Shown one piece after another: positions 19,253 through 32,708 of a DNA stretch of 64,000 bases. Position numbers and translations under genes: made by a program. The stretch is from an actinobacterium SCGC AAA278-I18 (GTDB lineage Bacteria; Actinomycetota; Actinomycetes; Nanopelagicales; Nanopelagicaceae): contig KB900424.1 of NCBI GenBank assembly GCA_000378865.1, forward strand, positions 1-64,000, given 5' to 3'. The notes under the pieces were generated by a model. That model saw only the letters and a program-made list of their open reading frames with translations, ran no database searches and was not told the origin of the DNA. Within the stretch, counting starts at the first letter, position 1; each line of letters begins with the position of its first letter.

Positions 19253-20116
19253 ATGAGAATCGCTCGCCTAGGTCAGATGCATAAGGAAAAGCCAGCAGTA
19301 ATAATCTCAGATACTGAGGCCGTCTTTGTTGATGACTTGATCAGTGATTTTAATCGAGTTGAGTTAGAAAATGGTGGGCTAGCCAAAATAAAAAATGCTG
19401 ATTTATCTAATCGAGCTAAGGTTAAAATTGCAGATTATCGAATTGGATCTCCGGTTGCTCGGCCAACAAAAGTTATTTGTGTTGGCTTAAATTATGCAAA
19501 GCATGCAATTGAGTCTGGCATGACCCCACCTGCTGAACCAGTTATTTTTATGAAGGCACCAGATACTGTTATTGGACCAAATGATGAGATTGTGGTTCCA
19601 CCTAACTCATTAAAGACAGATTATGAGGTTGAGCTTTGTGTAGTAATTGGTAAAAACGCACTTTATTTAAAATCACCAGAGCAGGCATCTGATTACATCC
19701 TGGGTTACACCATCTCTCAAGATGTCTCAGAGCGCCACTGGCAGGTTGAACGAAGTGGCCAGTGGGTAAAGGGCAAATCATTTCCAACATTTAATCCAAT
19801 GGGACCATGGATTGTTACCGCTGATGAATTGGCTAATAACAAATTAGATCCAAATAATTTAGCTCTCTCCTGCACTATTGATGGGCAGGTAAGGCAAAAC
19901 TCAAGAACTAATGATTTAATTTTTAATATCAACCACTGTGTTTGGTATATCTCCCAATTTATGGAGTTAAAGGCTGGGGATGTAATTAATACTGGAACCC
20001 CAGAGGGTGTTGGTATGGGCTTTAAACCAGAGAAATTCTTAAAAGGTGGCGAGAGTATTGTGACATCTATTGAAGGAATTGGAACTATAAAAAATAAGGT
20101 TGTTAATTACAAGTAA
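19253..20116 (+). CDS. Fumarylacetoacetate hydrolase family protein
   Basis: KVICVGLNYAKHAIESG, DYEVELCVVIGK, GTPEGVGMG; start at ATG 19253 preferred over GTG 19244. Confidence 0.9.
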   Translation: MRIARLGQMHKEKPAVIISDTEAVFVDDLISDFNRVELENGGLAKIKNADLSNRAKVKIADYRIGSPVARPTKVICVGLNYAKHAIESGMTPPAEPVIFMKAPDTVIGPNDEIVVPPNSLKTDYEVELCVVIGKNALYLKSPEQASDYILGYTISQDVSERHWQVERSGQWVKGKSFPTFNPMGPWIVTADELANNKLDPNNLALSCTIDGQVRQNSRTNDLIFNINHCVWYISQFMELKAGDVINTGTPEGVGMGFKPEKFLKGGESIVTSIEGIGTIKNKVVNYK

Positions 20117-21640
20117 CTAGATTGCCTTATTGCTGCGCACGCCATTAACAACTCGCTCAACTCCATATGGATTAGCGTTTTGTAGCTCTGCTGGTAATTG
20201 ATTGTCTGGAAAGTTTTGATAAACAACTGGTCTTACAAAGCGAAATAGTGCATCTAAGCCAACAGAGGTTGTGTGGGTAGAGGATGATGGCCATTGGCCG
20301 CCATGATTTTGCGCTGCTGTTACCGAAACTGAGGTTGAAAAACCATTCCAGATAACACGGCCTGCGATCTGACTTAATTGCGCAACTAGCTCCTTAACAT
20401 TTTCACCAGCTACTGCATGAAGTGCAGCTCCTAATTGACCCTCCATTAATTTAGCTACAGATAGGAATTGAGTAAAAGGTGCACGAATTATTACTGAGGT
20501 TGGACCAAAATGTTCTTCAAGTAGATCACGGTTATTTTTAACATCATCCCAATTAACCACAAAGATAGTTGGAGTTACGCCAAAACCATCAGTATTAGCT
20601 GTGCCAGTTATTACTTTAATCTCTTTTGATTTATTTAATGATGAGATTGCTTCGTTAAATCTACTAGCTATAGCCTTGTTTAATAATGGTCCAACTTTTT
20701 GCGCTGCAACGTAGGCTTGAACCTGCGCAATAAATTTATCACCAGCATCATCATCTGGCACAACCATAATTCCAGGTTTTGTGCAGAACTGACCTGAACC
20801 AAGAAGTGCTGAATCCATCGCAGCTTTAGCTAACTCATCTGCTTTTTCATTTAGTGCACCAGGTGTGAAGAAAACTGGATTTAAAGAGCCCATCTCGGCA
20901 TAAACTGGAATTGGAACCGGCCGCTCCTGTGATAATTTAATTAATAATTTCCCAACCATGCCAGAGCCAGTAAAACCAATTGCAGTTACCTCAGGTGCTT
21001 TTGCTAACCAATGAGTTATCTCAGGATTTACACCCTGCACAATTGAAAATAATTCTTTAGGAAAACCTTGTGAGGTTAAACCTTTAACTACTGCTTCATA
21101 AACTAGCGCACAGGTATTTGGATGTGATGGATGAGCTTTAGCAATTACTGGACAGCCGGCAGCAAGTGCTGATGCGGTGTCGCCTCCGGCAACTGAGAAT
21201 GCCAATGGAAAGTTAGAAGCAGCAAATATTGCAACAACTCCTAATGGTTGCTGTGATTTGCGTAGATCAGGGCGGGCTACAGGCAGAAAGTTAGGATCTG
21301 CTAAATCAATAATTGGTAGAAGATGCCCGCCACTTTTAACTAAGTTAGCAAATGCTCTAATCTGAATAACAGTTCGCATCACCTCACCAGTTAGGCGTGC
21401 CATCGGAAGTGCAGTTTCAAGATGGGCACACTCTGCTAATTTATCTTTTTGTTCCTCAATTGCATCGGCAATTGCATTTAGTAATGCAGATCTCTGGGTT
21501 GGATTAGTAGATGAAAGTTTTGTTTTAACACTATCGGCAGCTTTAATTGCAGCACTTGTTTGAACTAAATCCCACTCCGCTATCTCTGCCCCAATAGCTT
21601 GACCTGTTGCTGGATTTTGGGCGGTAAAAGTTTTACTCAT
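20117..21640 (-). CDS. Aldehyde dehydrogenase, 2,5-dioxovalerate (alpha-ketoglutarate semialdehyde) dehydrogenase type
   Basis: GVVAIFAASNFPLAFSVAGGDTASALAAGCPVIAKAHPSHPNTC and GQFCTKPG, characteristic of the KGSADH subgroup. Confidence 0.85.
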   Translation of the reverse strand: MSKTFTAQNPATGQAIGAEIAEWDLVQTSAAIKAADSVKTKLSSTNPTQRSALLNAIADAIEEQKDKLAECAHLETALPMARLTGEVMRTVIQIRAFANLVKSGGHLLPIIDLADPNFLPVARPDLRKSQQPLGVVAIFAASNFPLAFSVAGGDTASALAAGCPVIAKAHPSHPNTCALVYEAVVKGLTSQGFPKELFSIVQGVNPEITHWLAKAPEVTAIGFTGSGMVGKLLIKLSQERPVPIPVYAEMGSLNPVFFTPGALNEKADELAKAAMDSALLGSGQFCTKPGIMVVPDDDAGDKFIAQVQAYVAAQKVGPLLNKAIASRFNEAISSLNKSKEIKVITGTANTDGFGVTPTIFVVNWDDVKNNRDLLEEHFGPTSVIIRAPFTQFLSVAKLMEGQLGAALHAVAGENVKELVAQLSQIAGRVIWNGFSTSVSVTAAQNHGGQWPSSSTHTTSVGLDALFRFVRPVVYQNFPDNQLPAELQNANPYGVERVVNGVRSNKAI

Positions 21641-21692
21641 TTTCTAACTATAACTAAAGAAGGGAAATTTAAATATTCCTATAGCAAAAATC

Positions 21693-22016
21693 TCAGTATC
21701 TAGGAGCACTTCTAGTGCGCTCAACCTTTGGCTTTCGCTTATTTCGCTTACTCCAACAGATGTTGTGCCAATGGCGACGGGTTTCAGCATCATGTTCTAG
21801 CCATGCCACAGTGTGTGGGGTGGCCATGGGAATTATCTGATCACATCCAGGACATCGATATGGTTTATTTGAAGTTGAGCCACTTATTAAGCGGACTACA
21901 AAGATGCCATCATCATGCTCTTCAATAGATTCATTTGATGTCGTCAACTCTCGCTCTTCATTATGGGTCACAGACGCCTTGCGCTTGCTCTTAGAAGTTT
22001 TTTTACGCGTACTCAC
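21693..22016 (-). CDS. Conserved actinobacterial zinc-finger-like protein (often labelled ATP/GTP-binding protein)
   Basis: YRCPGCDQIIPMATPHTVAWLEHDAETRRHWHNICW motif. Confidence 0.7.
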   Translation of the reverse strand: MSTRKKTSKSKRKASVTHNEERELTTSNESIEEHDDGIFVVRLISGSTSNKPYRCPGCDQIIPMATPHTVAWLEHDAETRRHWHNICWSKRNKRKPKVERTRSAPRY

Positions 22017-22073
22017 AGGATTATTCTCCCAATCAATTTAAGTTTTTATTACCAATTACGGCATGATGTCGCC

Positions 22074-22931
22074 ATGAGCCAATCCCATGCGATCGAAGTC
22101 CGTGGCCTTGTTAAAAAATACGGCAATAAAGCGGCGGTAGCTGGCGTTGATTTAACTGTTGAGCAGGGTGAAATATTTGCACTCCTTGGACCAAATGGTG
22201 CTGGTAAAACCACAATCGTTGAGATTTTAGAGGGTTACCGAAAGGCAGATTCTGGTCAGGTAAAGGTTTTAGGTTTTGATCCAGCTACAAAAGGGGGTGC
22301 TGGACAAAGATGGCGTAATCAAATTGGAATTGTTTTCCAATCAACTAATGATTCGGCAGATCTTTCAGTAATTGAGACAATCTCTCACTTTGCAAATTAC
22401 TATGAAAACCCACGGGATGTACAACAAGTAATTGATGAGGTTGGGTTACGCGAAAAAATTAATGCTAAGGCACGTGAGTTATCGGGCGGGCAAAGACGCA
22501 GATTAGATGTAGCACTTGGAATTATTGGCTCACCACAGCTTTTATTTTTAGATGAACCAACCACTGGTTTTGATCCGGAGGCCCGTCGATCATTTTGGGA
22601 GTTAATTAGAACATTAAAAGCAGAGGGGGCAACCATTCTTCTTACTACTCATTACCTAGATGAAGCACAGGCGTTAGCAGATCGAGTTGGCGTAATTAAT
22701 GAAGGACAGATTATTGAAATTGCTACTCCAGATACTTTAGGTGGACGCAACAATGCACCAGCCAAAGTGATGTGGCTAGAAAATGGCAGTACACAAGAGA
22801 TATTAAGTAAAAACCCAACTGAAGAGGTTATTAAGTTAGGTCAAAGATTTAATGGCCAGATACCAGAGCTACAAGTACTGCGACCAAATCTTGAGGAGAT
22901 ATATCTGCGGATGATTGGTGAAGTTAAATGA
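22074..22931 (+). CDS. ABC transporter ATP-binding protein (DrrA/CcmA-type)
   Basis: GPNGAGKTT, LSGGQRRRLD, LLFLDEP; start at ATG 22074 (MSQSHAIEVRG). Confidence 0.9.
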   Translation: MSQSHAIEVRGLVKKYGNKAAVAGVDLTVEQGEIFALLGPNGAGKTTIVEILEGYRKADSGQVKVLGFDPATKGGAGQRWRNQIGIVFQSTNDSADLSVIETISHFANYYENPRDVQQVIDEVGLREKINAKARELSGGQRRRLDVALGIIGSPQLLFLDEPTTGFDPEARRSFWELIRTLKAEGATILLTTHYLDEAQALADRVGVINEGQIIEIATPDTLGGRNNAPAKVMWLENGSTQEILSKNPTEEVIKLGQRFNGQIPELQVLRPNLEEIYLRMIGEVK

Positions 22932-23722
22932 ATTCATTAAGAAATACATTAAGAATTGGGGTATTGCGAGGCGGTCTTGAGTTAAAACAATTTTTACGCC
23001 AGCGAGAGTCAGTGGTCTTTACAATATTCTTTCCAGTTATTTTGCTCTTTATATTTGGCACAGTATTTAAAGACACGATTGCGCCAGGGGTAACCTTTAG
23101 TCAGTACTTTGTAGCAGGCATGATTGCATCAGGTTTAGTAAATACTGGTTTTCAACAACTTGCGATCACCATTCCAATGGAACGAGACTTTGGCACATTA
23201 AAGCGGTTACGTGGGACACCAATGTCTGTATCTTCTTACTTTATTGGTAAAGCATTATTAGTAACTATATTGATGATTATTCAAACTGCACTACTTTTAA
23301 TATTTGGCACATTAATGTTTGGCTTAAACATGCCATCTGATCCATCTATTTGGCTTACCTTTACCTGGTTAGTGATCTTAGGAAGTGCTTGTTCAACTGT
23401 GCTAGGAATTGCATTTTCGGTGGTGCCAAAAAGTGGTCGAGGTGCTTCTGCAGTCGTATCCCCTATTGTGATTATCTTGCAATTTTTTAGTGGTGTATTT
23501 TTTGTATTTACTTCACTTCCATCTTGGATGCAGCAGTTTGCTGCATTATTTCCACTCAAGTGGCTAACTCAAGGAATGAGATCAGTCTTTTTGCCAGCAG
23601 ATTTTGCTACCCAAGAGGTTGCTAAATCTTGGGAGATAGGAAAGATCGCATTAGTACTTATTCTTTGGTTAATATTTGGCTTAGTTTTTGCGATTAGAAG
23701 CTTTAAATGGAGTAAAGAGTGA
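22928..23722 (+). CDS. ABC-2 type transporter permease
   Basis: Hydrophobic, RLRGTPMS motif; coupled to the ATPase gene by ATGA overlap. Confidence 0.9.
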   Translation: MNSLRNTLRIGVLRGGLELKQFLRQRESVVFTIFFPVILLFIFGTVFKDTIAPGVTFSQYFVAGMIASGLVNTGFQQLAITIPMERDFGTLKRLRGTPMSVSSYFIGKALLVTILMIIQTALLLIFGTLMFGLNMPSDPSIWLTFTWLVILGSACSTVLGIAFSVVPKSGRGASAVVSPIVIILQFFSGVFFVFTSLPSWMQQFAALFPLKWLTQGMRSVFLPADFATQEVAKSWEIGKIALVLILWLIFGLVFAIRSFKWSKE

Positions 23723-24417
23723 GATCTAGATTATTAATAGCAGCTACTCTGACTACCTCGCTAATAACATCAACTGCTTTTGCGGCTACGCCAACACCAA
23801 AGCCAAGTACTACTCCAATTAAACCAACTGTTGCTCCTTCAGCTTCGCCAACTACTACTTCAAGCACAGTGCCAAGTAAAAAAGCTACAACTAAAAAACC
23901 GGTTAAGAAAAAGGTTAAGAAAACCGCTACCCCAATCCCGTCACCATCACCTGTGTGGCCACCAGAAGGATTTACTGTAAACAATGGAATTTATGCAAAA
24001 ATTCCAACTGGGAAAGAGTTACTAGGCCTTATCTCGGCAAAGATTGGATTAGCCACAGAAGTTAAAAAATGTGAAACAAATGCATGTGGTGCAGTAATTG
24101 TTGCAGCTGATTTCATATGTAAATGGTGGGAAATTAAATCACTAGTTTCAGGAATTGATCCATCTGACCCAAATAAAAAGATTTTGCTCGGAAGCCTGCG
24201 TACTACATACGGTGAGCTTGGACCTTATACATATGCAAATATTTTACTAATAAGTAATGAGCCAATGTTTTTACCAGCAGCTATCGATCCAAATACTGGC
24301 CAGGCAGCAGCAATGGTTGCTAAAAATGGCATCGTAGTTGGAAATATTCAAGCAATATGTCATAAATCTGCAACTGATGAAAAAATCCCAACTAATATTT
24401 ATTCACCAGTCAAATAA
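23719..24417 (+). CDS. Secreted protein with Thr/Pro/Ser/Lys-rich linker, unknown function
   Basis: Signal peptide ending in AFAA, low-complexity TPTPKPSTTPIKPT...KKPVKKKVKK, then globular region. Confidence 0.6.
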   Translation: MRSRLLIAATLTTSLITSTAFAATPTPKPSTTPIKPTVAPSASPTTTSSTVPSKKATTKKPVKKKVKKTATPIPSPSPVWPPEGFTVNNGIYAKIPTGKELLGLISAKIGLATEVKKCETNACGAVIVAADFICKWWEIKSLVSGIDPSDPNKKILLGSLRTTYGELGPYTYANILLISNEPMFLPAAIDPNTGQAAAMVAKNGIVVGNIQAICHKSATDEKIPTNIYSPVK

Positions 24418-24432
24418 TATTTAGGAGCCAAA

Positions 24433-24753
24433 TTGCTAGGCGGTATCAATAACACCTTATTTTTAACCTCGCTATCTGGCTTTGTTGTTGTGGCGTTTTT
24501 AGCATTAATGCTTAGATGGGCATTTTCAAATAATAAATCATTAATTGAAGCACCAAAAAATATGGGTACACAAGATCAATACGGCTTACTTCAGGTGGCG
24601 GACTCCCCAAAAAATCATATTGAGGGAGAGATTGTTCGTCAAAAATTATTAGCTGTTGGTATTAAGGCAACACTTACTCAAACAAAAGATGGGCCTAAAA
24701 TTTTAGTTTTTGAAAAGGACTTAAAAATTGCTAAGGCAACCTTAAATAGTTAA
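24433..24753 (+). CDS. Small membrane-anchored protein, unknown function
   Basis: N-terminal TM followed by soluble domain; TTG start. Confidence 0.55.
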   Translation: MLGGINNTLFLTSLSGFVVVAFLALMLRWAFSNNKSLIEAPKNMGTQDQYGLLQVADSPKNHIEGEIVRQKLLAVGIKATLTQTKDGPKILVFEKDLKIAKATLNS

Positions 24754-25325
24754 CGGTTTGCTCCTGGTACCCAAAGTTGGTCACCAATTTCTTTGTTTGC
24801 ATAACGTGCTATTACGAAAAGTAGATCAGATAATCGATTTAAATACTTTGCGGTGATTGGATTTACACCGCCGCCAAATGCATGAATTGCATGCCAGGTA
24901 TCTCGCTCTGCTCTCCTAGTAACGGTGCGAGCAACATGCAGTAGTGCTGCTGCTGGTGTACCAGATGGTAAAACAAATGAGCGAAGTGGTTGCAAACTTT
25001 CATTGTATTTATCAATTTGCTTCTCAAGATAATCAATTTGAGATTCTAAAACTCGAAGTGGTTCAGAGACAGGTTTATCTACAACAGGTGTACAAAGATC
25101 TGCGCCAACATCAAAAAGATCGTTTTGAATTCTAACTAATAGCTTTTTAATTTCATCATCTTTGATATCCCCCATCGCAAGGACTACACCAATTGATGAG
25201 TTTGCTTCATCAACGGTGGCGTATGCCTCAAGCCGTGGATCGTTTTTAGAGGTTCGGCTCATGTCCCCGAGTGAGGTAGTGCCATCATCACCGGTTTTTG
25301 TGTAGATGCGGGTTAGGTTGACCAT
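24750..25325 (-). CDS. Cob(I)yrinic acid a,c-diamide adenosyltransferase (PduO type)
   Basis: [20 protein letters not shown] and [10 protein letters not shown] motifs. Confidence 0.92.
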   Translation of the reverse strand: MVNLTRIYTKTGDDGTTSLGDMSRTSKNDPRLEAYATVDEANSSIGVVLAMGDIKDDEIKKLLVRIQNDLFDVGADLCTPVVDKPVSEPLRVLESQIDYLEKQIDKYNESLQPLRSFVLPSGTPAAALLHVARTVTRRAERDTWHAIHAFGGGVNPITAKYLNRLSDLLFVIARYANKEIGDQLWVPGANR

Positions 25326-25362
25326 GAACGCACCTTACCTTAAGCAATTACAATGGGGAATT

Positions 25363-26619
25363 ATGGATCGCTTGCGCGTAGTTGGTGGTGCCAGATTAGC
25401 TGGCATGGTCACTGTTGCTGGCGCAAAAAATTCCGCCCTTAAATTAATGGCCGCTGCCTTACTTGCTCCTGGTAAAACAACTATTACTAATCTGCCAGTA
25501 ATTGCCGATGTTGATTATATGGCTGAGTTGCTAACCAGATTAGGTTGCAAGGTAGAGATAAATCCTAATAAGGATGCGGTAAGTATTCAGGTGCCAGAGA
25601 TACTTGGTCACCGAGCAGATTATGACTTAGTAAGAAAGATGCGGGCTTCGATAAATGTCCTTGGTCCGCTCATTGCTAGAGTAAAAGAGGCAGAGGTTGC
25701 ACTTCCTGGCGGAGATGCAATTGGCTCCCGTGGATTAGATTTTCACATAAATGGCTTAACTGACATGGGCGCAGATATCACATCAGAGCATGGCTTTGTT
25801 ATTGCTAAAGCTCCTGCTGGATTAAAAGGTGCAGCAATTACATTGGAGTTTCCTAGTGTGGGAGCAACTGAAAATATTATGACCGCTGCCACCTTAGCTA
25901 ACGGAATTACCACAATTGATAATGCTGCTCGTGAACCAGATGTAGTAGATCTTGGTGAATTTTTAATTGCAATGGGAGCAAAAATAACTGGACTTGGTAG
26001 CCACACCATCACGATTGAAGGAGTTAAGGAATTAAAGCCAACTACTCATGCCACATTGGCAGATCGAATTGTCTCAGGAACTTGGGCATTTGCAGCGGCT
26101 ATGACAAAAGGTGATATCACGATTGAAAATGGCAGAGCAGATCATCTTGAGATGCCATTGGATAAGTTGGTTGAGGCTGGCGCAGTTATTACAACCACTA
26201 AAAATGGCTTTAGGGTGAAGATGGATAAACGTCCATTAGCAGTTGATGTAGCAACCCTTCCCTATCCTGGGTTTCCAACCGATCTGCAGCCTATGGTTAT
26301 AACTTTAAATGCCATTGCTGACGGAACATCATTGGTTACCGAGAATGTTTTTGAAGGACGATTTATGTTTGTTAATGAGTTATTGCGCTTGGGAGCGAAG
26401 ATTCAAGTAGATGGACACCATGCATCCATTACTGGCATAGAGCAATTATCAGCTGCTCCTGTTGCAGCCACAGATATTAGAGCCGGTGCTGGCCTAGTTT
26501 TGGCAGCGTTGGTAAGTGATGGTGTAACTATTATTGAGGATGCATTCCATATTGATCGTGGATACCCTGATTTTCCTAGCCAATTACAATCATTAGGAGC
26601 TGATGTCAGTAGAGCATAA
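25363..26619 (+). CDS. murA: UDP-N-acetylglucosamine 1-carboxyvinyltransferase
   Basis: [12 protein letters not shown]...[16 protein letters not shown]; start chosen at ATG 25363 within ORF 25306-26619. Confidence 0.93.
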   Translation: MDRLRVVGGARLAGMVTVAGAKNSALKLMAAALLAPGKTTITNLPVIADVDYMAELLTRLGCKVEINPNKDAVSIQVPEILGHRADYDLVRKMRASINVLGPLIARVKEAEVALPGGDAIGSRGLDFHINGLTDMGADITSEHGFVIAKAPAGLKGAAITLEFPSVGATENIMTAATLANGITTIDNAAREPDVVDLGEFLIAMGAKITGLGSHTITIEGVKELKPTTHATLADRIVSGTWAFAAAMTKGDITIENGRADHLEMPLDKLVEAGAVITTTKNGFRVKMDKRPLAVDVATLPYPGFPTDLQPMVITLNAIADGTSLVTENVFEGRFMFVNELLRLGAKIQVDGHHASITGIEQLSAAPVAATDIRAGAGLVLAALVSDGVTIIEDAFHIDRGYPDFPSQLQSLGADVSRA

Positions 26620-27565
26620 TTTTCCAGATCGCAACTTAGCGCTGGAATTAGTCCGAGTCACTGAGACTGCCGCAGTTGCTGCCTCTGCTTGGGTAGGCCG
26701 AGGGGATAAAGATGCTGCCGATGGCGCTGCAGTTGCTGCGATGCGCAAGATGATTAATACCGTTGATATGTCAGGTGTGATTGTGATCGGTGAGGGTGAA
26801 AAAGATAATGCACCAATGTTACATAATGGTGAAAAAGTTGGAAATGGTAGCGGACCAGAGTGTGATGTGGCAGTTGATCCAATTGATGGCACCACATTAA
26901 CCTCAAATGGTTTAAATGGCGCAGTAAGTGTGATTGCTCTTGCACCACGAGGTGCAATGTTTGATCCAAAAGGTGCATTTTATATGAACAAGATTGTTAC
27001 TGGACCGGAGGCTGCATCGGTAATAGATATAACTGCACCAGCTGGTGAGAATGTAAGAAGGGTTGCAAAAGCAAAAGGTGTTGATGTAAGTGATATAACT
27101 GTAATTGTCTTAGATCGGCCGCGCCATAGCAAATTATTAGAAGAGTTACGAAAAGCTGGGGCTCGAATTAGATTAATTAGAGATGGTGATGTAGCGGCAG
27201 CAATTGAAACTGCTCGCGCTGGCACCGGTATTGATATTTTAATGGGAATCGGTGGCACGCCAGAGGGTGTAGTAACAGCTGCAGCAATGAGGGCGTTGGG
27301 TGGGGTAATTCAAGGACAACTTGCGCCACAAAGTGATAGTGAAAAAGCATCGGCAGTAGCTGCTGGCCATGATCTATCTAAGGTTTATGCAACAAATGAT
27401 TTAGTTGCATCCGATGATGTTTTCTTCTCCGCTACTGGAATTACCGATGGTGAGTTACTGCGCGGGGTACGGCATACTAAATTTGGATTAGTTAGCCACT
27501 CATTAGTTATTAGGGGTAGATCAAAAACGGTAAGAATTATTGAAACTGAGCACGTTTTTAATTAA
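26603..27565 (+). CDS. glpX: Class II fructose-1,6-bisphosphatase
   Basis: [31 protein letters not shown]. Confidence 0.93.
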   Translation: MSVEHNFPDRNLALELVRVTETAAVAASAWVGRGDKDAADGAAVAAMRKMINTVDMSGVIVIGEGEKDNAPMLHNGEKVGNGSGPECDVAVDPIDGTTLTSNGLNGAVSVIALAPRGAMFDPKGAFYMNKIVTGPEAASVIDITAPAGENVRRVAKAKGVDVSDITVIVLDRPRHSKLLEELRKAGARIRLIRDGDVAAAIETARAGTGIDILMGIGGTPEGVVTAAAMRALGGVIQGQLAPQSDSEKASAVAAGHDLSKVYATNDLVASDDVFFSATGITDGELLRGVRHTKFGLVSHSLVIRGRSKTVRIIETEHVFN

Positions 27566-27821
27566 TTGCGCTCTCACCAAGAATAGATACTCGGTTATTT
27601 GAAACTGAGATAAAGCCACCATTAATTACAAAATCATTTACGCTGCCATCGGATGCTTTAATTGAAACAGTGCCATCGGTAAGTACCCCAAGAAGTGGTG
27701 TGTGATTAAGGAGAATTCCTAAATCACCATCGAGTGTGCGAGCAGAAACCATTGTTGCTTCACCACTCCACACCCGCTTCTCTGGGGTAACTACCTCAAC
27801 CTTTAGCAATGTATCTGACAT
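27558..27821 (-). CDS. atpC: ATP synthase F1 epsilon subunit
   Basis: [15 protein letters not shown]; operon position. Confidence 0.93.
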   Translation of the reverse strand: MSDTLLKVEVVTPEKRVWSGEATMVSARTLDGDLGILLNHTPLLGVLTDGTVSIKASDGSVNDFVINGGFISVSNNRVSILGESAIN

Positions 27822-27823
27822 AG

Positions 27824-30153
<2,330 letters not shown>

Positions 30154-30186
30154 TTGTTTACTCTCTTATCTCTTCTTTTTTCTGCT

Positions 30187-31827
30187 CTATTGCTTCTTTA
30201 CCGCAGGCACTTGCCGAGTAATTTGCTCATTATCTTCACCAGATAATGCATCAGCTTTTTTCTCATTAACAACTGGCGCAACAGATGATTTAAACTGTGT
30301 TTTAAAGCTAGTGATTGCCTCTGTTAAAGCAGCGGCTGTGTCATCTGATAGTTCGCGAGTAGTTGAGATGACATCAAAGATTTGCTTGCGCTCACGAGAT
30401 ATAAACTCTAAGAACTCACTCTCAAAGCGGCGAATATCTGCAACGGCAACTGAATCCATATTGCCAGTAGTTCCAGCCCAAATCGATGCAACTTGGCGCT
30501 CTACAGAAAAGGGTGAGTACTGACCTTGCTTTAGTAACTCAACCATTCGAGCACCGCGCTCTAATTGTGATTTAGATGCAGCATCAAGATCAGAACCAAA
30601 GGCAGCAAATGCCTCTAACTCACGAAATTGGGCAAGATCTAACCGAAGCCGGCCAGCAATCTTTTTCATCGCCTTAGTTTGTGCAGAGCCACCAACACGT
30701 GAAACAGAGATACCAACATTTATCGCCGGGCGAACACCTGCGTTAAATAAATCAGTCTCTAGGAAGCACTGACCATCGGTAATTGAGATTACGTTGGTGG
30801 GAATGAAAGCTGATACGTCATTACCTTTTGTTTCAATAATTGGTAGCCCAGTCATCGAGCCACCGCCTAACTCATCAGATAATTTGGCACAACGCTCTAA
30901 TAAACGGGAGTGTAAATAGAAAACATCGCCAGGATATGCCTCGCGGCCCGGTGGGCGCCTTAGCAATAGCGATACAGAACGATAAGCCTCTGCTTGTTTT
31001 GATAGATCATCAAAAACAATTAATACATGTTGTCCCTTATACATCCAGTGCTGACCAATTGATGAGCCGGTGTATGGAGCTAGGTATTTAAATCCAGCAG
31101 GATCAGAGGCAGGAGCAGCCACAATTGTGGTGTAAGCCATCGCGCCAGCTTCTTCTAATGCACCCTTAACCGATGCAATAGTTGAACCTTTTTGACCAAT
31201 TGCAACATAAATACATTTAACCTGCTTCTTTGGATCCCCACTCTTCCAGTTCTCCATTTGGTTAATAATTGTGTCAACTGCAATTGCAGTCTTACCAGTC
31301 TGGCGATCACCAATAATTAATTGGCGCTGACCGCGACCAATTGCAGTCATTGAGTCAATCGCTTTAATACCTGTTTGCATTGGCTCTTTTACTGGTTGGC
31401 GCTGCACAACAGATGGTGCTTGAATTTCAAGCGCACGAGTGGCTTCAGCTTTAATCTCACCCTTGCCATCAATTGGCCGGCCTAACGCATCTACTACTCG
31501 GCCAAGAAAACCATCGCCAACTGGAACAGAGAGAATCTCTCCAGTACGACGAACAGCTGTTCCTTCTTCAATTCCGGTGAACTCACCCAAAATTACAACA
31601 CCAATTTCGCGCACATCTAAGTTCAGCGCTAGTCCTAGTGTGCCGTTTTCAAATTTTAATAATTCATTTGTCATAGTCGATGGCAGACCAGAGACGCGAG
31701 CGATGCCATCACCTGCTTCGGTTACGCTGCCAATTTCATCTTTAACTGCAGCTCCTGGTTTGTATGCAGCGACATGTTTTGCCAGTGCATCCCGAATCTC
31801 TTCGGGGCGGATTGTAACTTCGGCCAT
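30187..31827 (-). CDS. atpA: ATP synthase F1 alpha subunit
   Basis: [11 protein letters not shown] and [18 protein letters not shown]. Confidence 0.97.
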   Translation of the reverse strand: MAEVTIRPEEIRDALAKHVAAYKPGAAVKDEIGSVTEAGDGIARVSGLPSTMTNELLKFENGTLGLALNLDVREIGVVILGEFTGIEEGTAVRRTGEILSVPVGDGFLGRVVDALGRPIDGKGEIKAEATRALEIQAPSVVQRQPVKEPMQTGIKAIDSMTAIGRGQRQLIIGDRQTGKTAIAVDTIINQMENWKSGDPKKQVKCIYVAIGQKGSTIASVKGALEEAGAMAYTTIVAAPASDPAGFKYLAPYTGSSIGQHWMYKGQHVLIVFDDLSKQAEAYRSVSLLLRRPPGREAYPGDVFYLHSRLLERCAKLSDELGGGSMTGLPIIETKGNDVSAFIPTNVISITDGQCFLETDLFNAGVRPAINVGISVSRVGGSAQTKAMKKIAGRLRLDLAQFRELEAFAAFGSDLDAASKSQLERGARMVELLKQGQYSPFSVERQVASIWAGTTGNMDSVAVADIRRFESEFLEFISRERKQIFDVISTTRELSDDTAAALTEAITSFKTQFKSSVAPVVNEKKADALSGEDNEQITRQVPAVKKQ

Positions 31828-31877
31828 CTTCTCTCTTCTCTCTCTTTAAATAACAGACGCTTTCGTATCTGTTAAAG

Positions 31878-32708
31878 CTAACTTACGAGCGCTCTGCCCG
31901 CTTCTGCTAAACGATTAAAAACAGTTCCGTCAATAACATCATCGGCATATCTAATTGATATGCCACCTAAAACCTTTGGGTCAATCTCAATATTTACATG
32001 AACCTCTTTGCCCATCTGCTTAGTTAAAGCGGCTACTAATTTACTTCGCTGGGCATCACTTAATGCGATCGCACTCTTTATGTGTGCAACTAACCGATCC
32101 TTGCGTGTTGAAACATAATGTGAGTAAGTAGTAAGAGTGGAATCAATACTGCGGCCACGGCGTAGTACTACTACCCGGCGCAATAAATTAATAGTTGAGT
32201 TTGCATACTTACTTTTAACTACCGCTTCAAGCAGTGCAACCTTGCCCGCATCTGAATCGGCGGAGGTATTAAGCGCTTGACGCAAATCAGGATTGGCGAT
32301 TAATACTCTAGTGAAATCAAATAATTGATCTTCTAGCTTTTCTAACTCATTATTTTTTTCAGCAGCGCTAGCCTCTGCTTCAACTGCAAGCTGTTCAATA
32401 GCATCGGCTAATTCCGCTGGGCTAGACCAACGAAGTGAGGCCGCATTAGCAATTAAGGCTTGGGCTGGGGCACCGATATTTTTACCAAACAGATTAGAGA
32501 TTAACTCAGCTTTAGAGCTGGCATCTCGGGAGTTGTCGGTAAGTGCTCTACGAACTCCAACTGATGAGCTTAAAACAGTTAATACCGTAAATAGATCTGC
32601 TGCAAATTCAATAGCGGCTGGGTGAGATAAATCCTTTAATTTTGAATCTAGGGCAGCACGCATCGACAATAATGATTGCCTGCTACTACCACCCAAAGTT
32701 TTCAACAT
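31878..32708 (-). CDS. atpH: ATP synthase F1 delta subunit
   Basis: C-terminal delta motif with KEVHVNIEIDPKVLGGISIRYADDVIDGTV. Confidence 0.93.
   Translation of the reverse strand: MLKTLGGSSRQSLLSMRAALDSKLKDLSHPAAIEFAADLFTVLTVLSSSVGVRRALTDNSRDASSKAELISNLFGKNIGAPAQALIANAASLRWSSPAELADAIEQLAVEAEASAAEKNNELEKLEDQLFDFTRVLIANPDLRQALNTSADSDAGKVALLEAVVKSKYANSTINLLRRVVVLRRGRSIDSTLTTYSHYVSTRKDRLVAHIKSAIALSDAQRSKLVAALTKQMGKEVHVNIEIDPKVLGGISIRYADDVIDGTVFNRLAEAGRALVS

Noticed and set aside
23703-23984. Minus-strand 93-aa Gly/Val-rich ORF
   Set aside because: Antisense reading of the low-complexity Thr/Pro/Lys linker of the 23719-24417 CDS.
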